Source: Planctomycetaceae bacterium (GTDB lineage: Bacteria > Planctomycetota > Planctomycetia > Planctomycetales > Planctomycetaceae). From it: a DNA stretch of 7,625 nt. The stretch is taken from contig JAESQE010000062.1 in NCBI GenBank assembly GCA_016765335.1, positions 1-7,625 on the forward strand, given 5' to 3'. The notes beneath the pieces are model-generated. The model worked only from the letters and a program-made list of their open reading frames with translations, searched no databases and was not told where the DNA came from. Made by a program: the position numbers and the translations under genes. Numbering within the stretch: the stretch's first letter is position 1; every line of letters begins with the position of its first letter. Shown in pieces: positions 1 through 5,654 of this stretch.

Positions 1-237
1 ATTTGGTGGATTCAATTCCAATGGGGTGCCACTGCCTGGCTTGCCCAGCATTGAGAGCTGGGGATTTTCAACGCGTTGGCAATCGCGAATGCGTTTAGCT
101 GCCTATGCCGACTCGCTGTGTCTTTGCAAATACAAAATGCGAGAGGTTTTTTATCGATAATCCTTTTGAATTCGAGCCGATCTGATTAACATCTCTATAT
201 CTTTCAGTCATTTCTTCCTTGCGGAGCTTACATAATA

Positions 238-1233
238 ATGTCGACGAAAATAGCTGTAATCGGTGGCGGAGCGATGGCAACCGCTTGTGCAATATTGCTG
301 GACGAGCATCAAGATCAAGAAGTATCGATCTGGATGCGAAATGAAGAACTAGCCGCTCAAATTGCCAGTTCTCGCGAAAACAAACGATTACTGCCTGGAG
401 TTAAAATACCGCAGCAAATTGAAATCACTTCGCAGATCGAGCAGGCCATCGACGGGGCGGAATATCTTGTGATTGCGATTCCTTCTGCTTATCTTCGAGA
501 ATCTCTGGAAAAGCTAGCCCCGGCTTTGACGGAAGATCGCCCTGCAATCAGTGTCGTCAAAGGCCTGGAACCGGTTACCCACCTGCGGCCCAGCGATGTC
601 ATTTCTGAAGTTTTGGGAACACGCTGTGTTGTCGCTGTGGGAGGGCCGAGCCATGCGGAGGAAATTTCTCGCCGGCTGCCTGCCAGTGTTGTCGCTGCGT
701 GCGGGGATCTTTCCCTGGCAAAAAAAGTGCAAGCCATGTTTGCCACAGATCGTTTCCGCGTTTACACCAGCCTCGATTTAATCGGCGTGGAAATTGCCGG
801 TGCGGTGAAAAATGTGATTGCGATTGCAGCTGGAATCTGTGACGGTTTGAAATACGGCGACAATGCAAAATCTGCACTGATGACGCGCGGCCAAGTCGAA
901 ATGACTCGATTCGGAATTCACTTCGGAGCAGAACCTCAAACTTTCATGGGGCTGGCAGGTATCGGCGATCTGATTACAACCTGCGTCAGTCCTTACGGTC
1001 GAAACCGACTCGTGGGAGACCGCTTAGGGCGAGGTGAAAGCTTATCAGATATTGTCAAATCGATGGACGCTGTTGCAGAAGGTGTAAAAACCACTCAAGC
1101 TGTGATGGAACTGGCAGAAAACAACGGAATCGACATGCCCATCACGCAGGAAGTCTTTCGAGTGCTGTTCGAAAACAAGTCACCACTGGAAGCGACACAG
1201 ACCCTGATGAGCAGACCCTTCAAACACGAATAG
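238..1233 (+). CDS. gpsA: NAD(P)H-dependent glycerol-3-phosphate dehydrogenase GpsA
   Basis: This cytosolic enzyme reduces dihydroxyacetone phosphate to sn-glycerol-3-phosphate, the backbone of phospholipids. The 331-residue protein has the usual family length. An N-terminal Rossmann domain carries the dinucleotide loop GGGAMAT (residues 9-15), then IPSAYLRESL near 81 and VVKGLE with Lys108. GGPSHAEE (135-142) is the family's GPS-x-A-x-E motif. The C-terminal helical domain begins with GVEIAGAVKNVIAIAAG, containing the catalytic Lys191, and continues with DGLKYGDNAKSALMTRG, GLAGIGDL (Asp244) and the substrate-binding SPYGRNR (Arg255, Asn256). VAEGVKT and MPITQEV near the end are also typical. 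The ATG lies 11 nt after GGAG (223-226). The glycine loop is unusual: Met13 and Ala14 replace the common Trp-Gly of GxGxWGT. It is the only plus-strand gene and converges on the gene ending at 1509. No clear promoter or T-tract terminator was seen. Confidence 0.97.
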   Translation: MSTKIAVIGGGAMATACAILLDEHQDQEVSIWMRNEELAAQIASSRENKRLLPGVKIPQQIEITSQIEQAIDGAEYLVIAIPSAYLRESLEKLAPALTEDRPAISVVKGLEPVTHLRPSDVISEVLGTRCVVAVGGPSHAEEISRRLPASVVAACGDLSLAKKVQAMFATDRFRVYTSLDLIGVEIAGAVKNVIAIAAGICDGLKYGDNAKSALMTRGQVEMTRFGIHFGAEPQTFMGLAGIGDLITTCVSPYGRNRLVGDRLGRGESLSDIVKSMDAVAEGVKTTQAVMELAENNGIDMPITQEVFRVLFENKSPLEATQTLMSRPFKHE

Positions 1234-1383
1234 ACCGGTGCTCGCATACCATTGGGGTCCAGTAGAATCGATCACAAAGTGAAGTAGCCTGCATGAGATG
1301 ACGGTTTCATATTGCTGGCGAGATTCAGGAGGAGCGCAAAGCAATTCCGGCAATCCTGTTGAGAAGAAAGCTCCAGGGTTATT

Positions 1384-1439
1384 CCTCGGGTTGCTACGCA
1401 ACACAGACGACCCTGAACGGGATCGTCTGTGCTACCCGA
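1384..1439. repeat. Palindromic repeat, family 1, copy 1 (possible three-way junction)
   Basis: This 56-bp intergenic element folds into an outer stem TCGGGT/ACCCGA (1386-1391 with 1434-1439), a small hairpin GTTGC-TAC-GCAAC (1390-1402) and a long hairpin. The long hairpin pairs CACAGACGA (1402-1410) perfectly with TCGTCTGTG (1423-1431), then CCC with GGG around the loop TGAAC, with one bulged A. A diverged second copy lies at 3300-3356 in the same orientation. The element sits between the convergent gpsA and the TIM-barrel gene ending at 1509, so it may also slow or stop transcripts from both sides. It has no T-tract, so it is not a classical intrinsic terminator. Hairpin 1 and the outer stem share one or two bases, so both may not form fully at once. 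Confidence 0.7.
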
Positions 1440-1508
1440 TTTACCAGCCAGAAGATTCGGTCACGAAGATTCCGCCAATCCAGGGATGCATACGACAAGG
1501 TTTACTGA

Positions 1509-2396
1509 TTACTTCCACATTTTAGTGAAGAGTTTTTTCTGCTCAGCAAGTTTGCCAACAATATCTTCTTTGGGAACTTTTCCTTCTTCCAGCATCAGCC
1601 AGCCGCTGTAATTTGCCTGGGCGAGCAGCTCAAAGAATTCTTGATGCGGATAAGGTGAGTTAATTAAATCGTGAATGTGGACCGTATCTCCCATGCGGTC
1701 TTTCACAAGATTGAAATTATGCTTTAAGCCTTCGCCCTGTAAATCTTGAGGATTACAGTTCCAGCAAATTGCGACGTTGGGATGATCTGCAACATCCAAA
1801 ATCTTTTTGATTGTGGGCAGTTCGGCGCATTTGCCGTGTACTTCAAGACGAATTTGCTGGCCCCAATCAAGACCGTATTTCCCTAACTGATTGAGCGTTT
1901 TTCCAATCTGCTCGATCGTGACCTCGTGAGGCACATCTTTATGGAAGGAATCGGGTTTCACTTTCACACCGGTTCCGCCAACATCGTGGCTCAACTTGAT
2001 GAAATCCTGTGTTGCCAAAACGGCCTGTTTAACAACTTCAGGATCTGGATTGTCGTAGCGTTCGTTGCTTCCGATGCCGACCATTGTGACGGGGCTGTCT
2101 GTGAACTTTTGCTTGACATCTCGTCGCTGTTGTGCAGACAATGTTCTTTCGACAGCGTGTTTGTGAGTCGTTCGAAGTTCCACGCCAAGGACATCCGCGA
2201 TTTCGCATTTTTCAATGAGCGTAGGCAAATCCCAATCTTTGCCCCAGTTGTAGGTCACTAATCCGTACTGGACTTTCCCGGCTGTCTTGCGAGCATTCAA
2301 ATTGTTGGCCCCGCAAACCACACCAGGCAACCCGGCCTGCAAAACAGCTGCTCCACCCAATGCACATTTTGTAATAAACTGTCGACGTGATTCCAT
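1509..2396 (-). CDS. Tat-exported xylose-isomerase-like TIM-barrel protein (sugar phosphate isomerase/epimerase family), copy 1
   Basis: The 295-residue protein has a twin-arginine signal: SRRQFI at residues 3-8, then the hydrophobic stretch CALGGAAVLQAGLPGVV, with cleavage probably near residue 30. The mature part resembles the AP-endonuclease-2/xylose-isomerase-like TIM barrel. Candidate metal ligands are Glu185 in LEVHG, Asn213/Asn215 in WNCN where many relatives have an Asp/His pair, His240/His242 in VHIHD, and Glu270 in LMLEEG near the last strand. Family members isomerise or epimerise sugars or related compounds; the substrate cannot be named, and export suggests a periplasmic compound. 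The ATG has AGGAAAG (2407-2413) 10 nt upstream. A 19-bp inverted repeat (2430-2448) lies 34-52 nt before the start and could be an operator. The altered Asp/His pair leaves isomerase activity in doubt. It is tandem to coaD, whose stop is 126 bp upstream. Confidence 0.88.
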   Translation of the reverse strand: MESRRQFITKCALGGAAVLQAGLPGVVCGANNLNARKTAGKVQYGLVTYNWGKDWDLPTLIEKCEIADVLGVELRTTHKHAVERTLSAQQRRDVKQKFTDSPVTMVGIGSNERYDNPDPEVVKQAVLATQDFIKLSHDVGGTGVKVKPDSFHKDVPHEVTIEQIGKTLNQLGKYGLDWGQQIRLEVHGKCAELPTIKKILDVADHPNVAICWNCNPQDLQGEGLKHNFNLVKDRMGDTVHIHDLINSPYPHQEFFELLAQANYSGWLMLEEGKVPKEDIVGKLAEQKKLFTKMWK

Positions 2397-2429
2397 AACG
2401 AGATAACTTTCCTGTTTAAGTGATATACG

Positions 2430-2448
2430 TTGTACCGAAATTGTACAA
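2430..2448. promoter_or_regulatory. Operator-like inverted repeat upstream of the first TIM-barrel gene
   Basis: TTGTACCGAAATTGTACAA is a perfect 6-bp inverted repeat (TTGTAC/GTACAA) with a 7-bp spacer. It lies 34-52 nt upstream of the ATG at 2396. Read on the minus strand, it overlaps TACAAT, a possible -10 box, with a weak TTGCGT 18 nt upstream as a possible -35. This is a good position for a repressor of the gene. The regulator is unknown, and the promoter reading is inference. Confidence 0.4.
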
Positions 2449-2522
2449 AAACAAATAAACCTAACGCAATGTATCCGACCTAAACAGAAACAAATTCCGG
2501 TTAAGTCTCACATGCAGCTTGT

Positions 2523-3023
2523 TCACGCATACTTGGCAAGCAACGGTGCAATCACTTTTCGAGGCACGAATTGCTCCAGCTTATCTCCGACAGATTCCCG
2601 CCCCATTTGTGCGATTTGTTTGATCAAAGAACTGGAAATGTGCGAATATTGATCGTTAGACATCAGAAAAATAGTTTCGATATCAGGTTCCAAAGCGCGA
2701 TTCGCAAGTGTCATCGTGAACTCGGTTTCAATGTCTGATAACGTCCGCACTCCTCGTAGCATCACAGCTGCGTTTTGTTGTCGCACAAAATCAACAGCCA
2801 ACCCGGTAAAGCAATGCACCGTCACATTATCAAGGTCGCCTAGAATTTCCTGCATTAAGTTTAATCGTTCCTCTGGAGAAAAAAGAGGCTCTTTGTCGGG
2901 GTTGATACCGATGCCTATGCTCAAGTGCTTGAAAATCCTGGCTCCGCGTCGGACCAAGTCTTCATGCCCCAGTGTGATTGGATCAAAGCTACCCACATAG
3001 ACTGCATTGTCGGTATCAAGCAT
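2523..3023 (-). CDS. coaD: Phosphopantetheine adenylyltransferase CoaD
   Basis: This cytosolic enzyme transfers AMP from ATP to 4'-phosphopantetheine, giving dephospho-CoA, the penultimate step of coenzyme A synthesis. The 166-residue length is typical. The nucleotidyltransferase signature GSFDPITLGH spans residues 11-20, with catalytic His20. NPDKEPLFSPEER (41-53) matches the substrate-binding lysine region. LRGVRTLSDIETEF (89-102) and ISSSLIK (129-135), the conserved C-terminal ATP-phosphate motif, are also present, followed by the usual FVPRKV ending. The ATG is preceded by GGAG (3031-3034) 7 nt upstream. Two small perfect hairpins (3047-3062 and 3091-3106) lie upstream of the start. The gene appears to be its own unit: hpnH ends 376 bp upstream and the TIM-barrel start lies 126 bp beyond its stop. 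Confidence 0.97.
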   Translation of the reverse strand: MLDTDNAVYVGSFDPITLGHEDLVRRGARIFKHLSIGIGINPDKEPLFSPEERLNLMQEILGDLDNVTVHCFTGLAVDFVRQQNAAVMLRGVRTLSDIETEFTMTLANRALEPDIETIFLMSNDQYSHISSSLIKQIAQMGRESVGDKLEQFVPRKVIAPLLAKYA

Positions 3024-3046
3024 TTTGCTTCTCCATCAGAAATGTG

Positions 3047-3062
3047 ATACGCATTCGCGTAT
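3047..3062. promoter_or_regulatory. Short perfect hairpin upstream of coaD
   Basis: ATACGC and GCGTAT pair perfectly over 6 bp around the 4-nt spacer ATTC, 24-39 nt upstream of the coaD ATG. It could be a 5' untranslated hairpin or a protein-binding site. Only the symmetry and position support it. Confidence 0.3.
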
Positions 3063-3090
3063 TTGTTAGCGTGTAAATTGTTCTCTCAAT

Positions 3091-3106
3091 CCTTGCCAGT
3101 GCAAGG
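3091..3106. promoter_or_regulatory. Second short perfect hairpin upstream of coaD
   Basis: CCTTGC-CAGT-GCAAGG is a perfect 6-bp stem with a 4-nt loop, 68-83 nt upstream of coaD. It overlaps the weak candidate -35 (TTGCAC, minus strand), so it could be an operator. It has the same geometry as the hairpin at 3047-3062 but a different sequence. Confidence 0.28.
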
Positions 3107-3177
3107 TTACAGACGATGACTTGACGCTAGTTATAATTGGGCTTGGAATAAAGTACATTGTAAAATGTCAAAAAGAA

Positions 3178-3209
3178 TCACGCAAAGCCGCTAGGGCGCA
3201 AAGAAAAAG
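3178..3209. repeat. CGCAAAG-type interspersed motif
   Basis: CGCAAAG occurs at 3181-3187 and again at 3197-3203, 16 bp apart, in an A-rich context beginning TCACGCAAAG. From memory, strings of CGCAAAG units occur as intergenic repeats in many bacteria; this has not been checked here. No coding role is apparent. Confidence 0.4.
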
Positions 3210-3299
3210 AATCCGTCGAATTATTTGTGCTTATGAGTTGTTCTCAGACGGATCGAAAATTATACAGACGTGTTATCACGATCAAAGCAACTTGCCCAG

Positions 3300-3356
3300 C
3301 CTCGGGTGCCTGCGGCACTCACACGACCCTAAACAGAATCGTATGAGACACTCGGA
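3300..3356. repeat. Palindromic repeat, family 1, copy 2 (possible three-way junction)
   Basis: This element matches 1384-1439 at roughly 40 of 56 aligned positions and keeps the same fold. The small hairpin is GTGCC-TGC-GGCAC (3306-3318). The long hairpin pairs CTCACACGA (3318-3326) with TCGTATGAG (3339-3347), with one C/A mismatch. The outer stem TCGGGT (3302-3307) pairs with ACTCGGA (3350-3356) through one bulge and one G-T pair. Relative to copy 1, two pairs of the small hairpin and one of the long hairpin have changed on both sides so that pairing is kept. It lies 43 bp downstream of the hpnH stop. Confidence 0.7.
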
Positions 3357-3399
3357 TTCAATGGAAAAGGAAATTGCAAGCGAAGCCGTCTTGCAGCAG

Positions 3400-4539
3400 T
3401 TAGTTGGAAGGCGTATCCATTGTTAGCTCGACCAACTCTGGTGTATTGCTCGGTTCTTTGGTGTATTGGTTTTTCTGGGGGATGTCCAGGCTCATCAAAG
3501 CGGGAGCTTGGGTAGGGGTTGTTTTCGAGGCTCCGAACAATACCAGCGAAGCCGTTTTTAGAAACCCTTTCCAACTGCCGAAAGTCTGTTCAACAGCTGT
3601 GGCTTCGTATCCGGAATGCACCATGCAGTTGGCACATTTGGGATTGCCGCTTTCGCTGCCGTATTCAGACCACTCGGTTTGAGCCATCAGTTCGTCAAAG
3701 GTTTCTGCGTATCCCTCTTCCAGCAAATAGCAGGGTTTTTGCCAACCGAACAAATTGTAAGTCGGATTTCCCCAAGGCGTGCACTCCAAGTCCCAGCGTC
3801 CTTTGAGGAATTCTAAAAACAGCGGACTCTGATTAAATTTCCAGGAAGAATTACTTTCTGAAAAGATTCCCTGGAACAAAGAGATCGTTTCCTGACGAGG
3901 TAAAAACTGATCCTGTTCGGGAGCCTTTTCGTATTCATAACCGGGAGAAAGCATCATCCCTTCGACACCAATTTTGGTTAGTTCGTCAAATAATTCGCGA
4001 GTACGTTTCGGATCTGCATTTTGAAAGAAGGTGCTGTTTGTTGTGACACGAAACCCTTTTTCGATTGCGACACGTATCGCCTGGATCGCTGTTTTGTAGA
4101 CACCCTGCCTGCAAACAGCTGCATCGTGCTCAGCTTCCAGCCCGTCGATGTGCACCGAAAAAGAGAGGTATTTACTCGGCTTGAATAAATGTAAATTCTT
4201 TTCCAATAGCAAGCCGTTGGTGCATAGGTAGATGTATTTTTTTCGCTCGACCAGCCCTTGAACAATTTCGCTAATTTGCGGATGAAGAAGCGGTTCGCCG
4301 CCTGGGATCGAAACGATAGGTGCACCGCACTGCTGGACAGCATCAAAACATTGCTCGGGAGTGAGATGGTTCCTTAGCGTTTGAACCGGATGCTGAATTT
4401 TCCCGCAGCCCGCACAAGCCAGATTGCATCGAAACAACGGCTCAAGCATCAATACCAACGGGTACCGTTTGCGACCAAATAAACGCTGCTTCAACACGTA
4501 TGTAGAAACCGTCCACATCTGTGAAACGGGAACACCCAT
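3400..4539 (-). CDS. hpnH: Adenosyl-hopene transferase HpnH (radical SAM)
   Basis: HpnH joins the 5'-deoxyadenosyl radical from S-adenosylmethionine to diploptene to give adenosylhopane, the first step in building side chains of extended hopanoids. The 379-residue protein has the radical SAM cluster motif CNLACAGC (Cys38, Cys42, Cys45) within RYPLVLMLEPLFRCN, and SIPGGEPLLHP (residues 77-87), the SAM-binding GGE motif. Also typical of HpnH are YLCTNGLLLEK, FSVHIDGLEAEHD, RVTTNSTFF, SPGYEYEKAP, CTPWGNPT, GWQKPCYLL and a late KCANCMVHSGYE. The start was set at the ATG at 4539, because GGGAGG (4545-4550) precedes it and the family begins MGVPxSQ; an in-frame TTG at 4563 would add eight residues. 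Residues 336-379 form a Ser/Thr/Pro-rich tail beyond the usual core. No squalene-hopene cyclase gene is in the window. The DJ-1/PfpI gene ends 131 bp upstream. Confidence 0.95.
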   Translation of the reverse strand: MGVPVSQMWTVSTYVLKQRLFGRKRYPLVLMLEPLFRCNLACAGCGKIQHPVQTLRNHLTPEQCFDAVQQCGAPIVSIPGGEPLLHPQISEIVQGLVERKKYIYLCTNGLLLEKNLHLFKPSKYLSFSVHIDGLEAEHDAAVCRQGVYKTAIQAIRVAIEKGFRVTTNSTFFQNADPKRTRELFDELTKIGVEGMMLSPGYEYEKAPEQDQFLPRQETISLFQGIFSESNSSWKFNQSPLFLEFLKGRWDLECTPWGNPTYNLFGWQKPCYLLEEGYAETFDELMAQTEWSEYGSESGNPKCANCMVHSGYEATAVEQTFGSWKGFLKTASLVLFGASKTTPTQAPALMSLDIPQKNQYTKEPSNTPELVELTMDTPSN

Positions 4540-4544
4540 CACGA

Positions 4545-4550
4545 CCTCCC
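4545..4550 (-). promoter_or_regulatory. Ribosome binding site that decides the hpnH start
   Basis: GGGAGG on the minus strand ends 5 nt before the ATG at 4539. It lies inside the reading frame extended from the TTG at 4563, and no comparable site lies just before that TTG. It therefore supports the ATG. Confidence 0.8.
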
Positions 4551-4588
4551 TATCAAAGAACAATGCACTTCATTTAAGAATCTCGCCA

Positions 4589-4624
4589 TTCTAGCAAAAG
4601 CCGATTGCCCTGGGTATGCTAGAA
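4589..4624. promoter_or_regulatory. 8-bp inverted repeat between the DJ-1/PfpI gene and hpnH
   Basis: TTCTAGCA (4589-4596) and TGCTAGAA (4617-4624) are perfect inverted repeats with a 20-nt spacer. They lie 50-85 nt upstream of the hpnH ATG and 46 nt beyond the DJ-1/PfpI stop. This may be an operator for hpnH or a weak 3' hairpin; there is no T-tract next to it, and the spacer suits a two-half-site protein target. Confidence 0.3.
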
Positions 4625-4670
4625 CTTTGCGTGAGGCATCCTTCATCAAGTCGCCAGGAAACCCGAGGGC

Positions 4671-5252
4671 TTATGATTTCGCCTCACGAGCTTGCTCCAG
4701 CAGTTTGATCCACGGGCCAACATAGTGCCCGTTATCATGAAAGGTTCGCCCGCTGATCAGGTTTCTGTCGATCACGCACGGTTCGTCCACATAAATGCCT
4801 CCGCAAACTTCCAGATCAAATTTGCATTTGGGAACGGTTGCCATTTTGCGACCTTTGACACAGTCTGCATAAGCTGGTATTTCGACACCGTGGCAAACGC
4901 TGGCAATCGGTTTGTCTGCCTCGAAAAAGTGCTTGGTGACTCGCACGAGATCTTCGTCGTAACGAATGTATTCGGGTGCTCGTCCGCCGGAATACATAAT
5001 TCCAGCGTACTCATTCGGATCGATTTCTGAAAAGCTAACCTGAGCCTGAAGAGTGTAGCCTTCCCATTCCTTGGTGATTGTCCAGCCTGGTTTGACTTCA
5101 TGCATCACCATTTGATACAGCCGCTTTTCCGGAGCTGCAACCACAGGCTCAAACCCGGATTCCATCAAACGATAATACGGATACATCGTATCGAGCGTTT
5201 CAGAAGCATCTCCAATAATAATTAATACTTTTTCTTTTTGATCTGACGCCAT
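4671..5252 (-). CDS. DJ-1/PfpI family protein (class I glutamine-amidotransferase-like fold)
   Basis: The 193-residue protein fits the length of single-domain DJ-1/PfpI members. It opens with KVLIIIGDASETLD, in which Glu18 is the conserved acidic residue beside the active cysteine. SGGRAPEYIR (88-97) is a typical family loop. ASVCHGVE (117-124) is the nucleophile elbow, with Cys120 and His121. Members include glyoxalases, deglycases, chaperones, intracellular proteases and inactive sensors, so the activity cannot be named. No signal peptide is visible, so it is probably cytosolic. The ATG is preceded by AAGGA (5259-5263) with a 6-nt gap. hpnH starts 131 bp downstream, too far to assume co-transcription, and a functional link with hopanoid synthesis is not shown. 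Confidence 0.92.
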   Translation of the reverse strand: MASDQKEKVLIIIGDASETLDTMYPYYRLMESGFEPVVAAPEKRLYQMVMHEVKPGWTITKEWEGYTLQAQVSFSEIDPNEYAGIMYSGGRAPEYIRYDEDLVRVTKHFFEADKPIASVCHGVEIPAYADCVKGRKMATVPKCKFDLEVCGGIYVDEPCVIDRNLISGRTFHDNGHYVGPWIKLLEQAREAKS

Positions 5253-5298
5253 TGTTTTTCCTTACAAACCTAATTGGCAACCCAGACCATTGATGGCC

Positions 5299-5318
5299 CG
5301 GGTCAATGCCCGTTTTTT
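5299..5318 (+). terminator. Terminator-like hairpin with a T6 tract on the plus strand
   Basis: CGGG (5299-5302) and CCCG (5309-5312) pair around TCAATG, followed at once by six T (5313-5318). An alternative stem pairs CATTGA (5288-5293) with TCAATG (5303-5308). The hairpin is short, and no plus-strand gene lies upstream in the window, so it may be fortuitous or may stop antisense transcription. Confidence 0.25.
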
Positions 5319-5393
5319 AAGATTTCAAAAATTATTCCACTGTGTTCTTTAGATACTGCTTTTCAACTACTCAGAAGTAGATGCAGACGAAAA

Positions 5394-5416
5394 GGAAATC
5401 ACTCTCGCTGATTTCC
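5394..5416 (-). terminator. Candidate intrinsic terminator for the second TIM-barrel transcript
   Basis: GGAAATCA (5394-5401) and TGATTTCC (5409-5416) form a perfect 8-bp stem with a 7-nt loop. Read on the minus strand, the stem is followed directly by TTTT. It lies about 240 nt beyond the stop of the gene at 5655-6593 and upstream of the DJ-1/PfpI gene, so it could separate the two transcripts. The T-tract is short. Confidence 0.4.
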
Positions 5417-5440
5417 AATCTCCTTAAGTAAGATTTCCAA

Positions 5441-5568
5441 GTAGGATGGCGTGCTTGCACCCACCTTCGAGTGCCTTGTGATTCCACGATACCACAAAGA
5501 GGGTGAACCTGTCGAATTGAAGTCCAATAATACGGACACCTGTTTGCCGACAGAACCACCCATCCTAC
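5441..5568. repeat. 128-bp element with perfect 9-bp terminal inverted repeats
   Basis: The ends GTAGGATGG (5441-5449) and CCATCCTAC (5560-5568) are perfect inverted repeats. Internal symmetry includes CTGTCG/CGACAG (5509-5514 with 5548-5553) enclosing GTCC/GGAC (5522-5525 with 5534-5537), and an imperfect CTTGTG/CACAAAG pair near 5475-5499. It could be a MITE-like or structured intergenic repeat. It encodes no transposase and shows no clear target-site duplication, and no second copy is in the window, so mobility is not shown. Confidence 0.5.
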
Positions 5569-5571
5569 ATT

Positions 5572-5642
5572 ACAGTTTGGTTATAAAAAGACAGTTCAAA
5601 AACCCCCTCTCACTCCCCCTTCGTAAGGGGGAGAACCAATTT
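5572..5642. repeat. C-rich hairpin repeat, family 2, copy A
   Basis: The copy runs from ACAGTTTGG to AACCAATTT. Its core is a perfect 9-bp stem CTCCCCCTT (5613-5621) and AAGGGGGAG (5625-5633) around CGT. It aligns with 6648-6719 in the same orientation over the full length with only scattered differences. It begins 12 bp beyond the stop of the TIM-barrel gene at 5655, so it probably lies in that gene's 3' untranslated region. Confidence 0.85.
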
Positions 5643-5654
5643 TTAGAGGTTCCC

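Larger units (their letters stand above)
3024..3399. other. Non-coding interval between hpnH and coaD, with palindromes and repeats
   Basis: No convincing gene was found in these 376 bp. In order, the interval holds two short perfect hairpins near coaD (3047-3062, 3091-3106), a pair of CGCAAAG motifs (3181-3187 and 3197-3203), a 7-bp inverted repeat ATCCGTC/GACGGAT (3211-3217 and 3247-3253) and family 1 repeat copy 2 (3300-3356). The coaD promoter should lie here. The best minus-strand match I can see is TTGCAC near 3104 with AACAAT 16 nt downstream, which is weak. Confidence 0.6.
5253..5654. other. Palindrome-dense non-coding interval
   Basis: No credible gene was found in these 402 bp. The interval contains, in order, a plus-strand terminator-like hairpin (5299-5318), a small hairpin CTACT-CAGA-AGTAG (5367-5380), a perfect 8-bp hairpin (5394-5416), a 9-bp direct repeat GATTTCCAA (5410-5418 and 5432-5440), a 128-bp element with terminal inverted repeats (5441-5568) and family 2 repeat copy A (5572-5642). 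The longest open frames run through these repeats and resemble no known protein. Confidence 0.65.

Noticed and set aside
166..194. Sigma-70-type promoter before gpsA starting at TTGAAT
   Set aside because: No hexamer resembling TATAAT occurs 16-18 nt downstream; the nearest options are too close or too far.
95..292. 65-residue minus-strand open frame overlapping the gpsA start
   Set aside because: It overlaps the ribosome binding site and first codons of a clear gene, is compositionally odd and resembles no known family.
1451..1472. Direct repeat GAAGATTC (1451-1458 and 1465-1472)
   Set aside because: Two 8-bp copies in an unstructured gap are easily chance; no third unit or symmetry was found.
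1298..1525. 75-residue plus-strand open frame in the gap after gpsA
   Set aside because: It is read through the palindromic repeat and into the end of the opposing gene, with no family resemblance.
2310..2396. Lipoprotein signal in the first TIM-barrel protein (GVVC at residues 25-28)
   Set aside because: The residue before Cys28 is Val rather than Gly, Ala or Ser, so it is a poor lipobox; a cleaved Tat signal fits better.
3121..3426. 101-residue plus-strand open frame with a TTG start
   Set aside because: It runs through the CGCAAAG motif and family 1 repeat copy 2 and into the 3' end of hpnH; its Lys/Arg-rich sequence looks like translated repeat.
4540..4563. Upstream TTG start adding eight residues to HpnH
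   Set aside because: GGGAGG lies inside this extension, just before the ATG, and HpnH proteins normally begin at MGVPxSQ.
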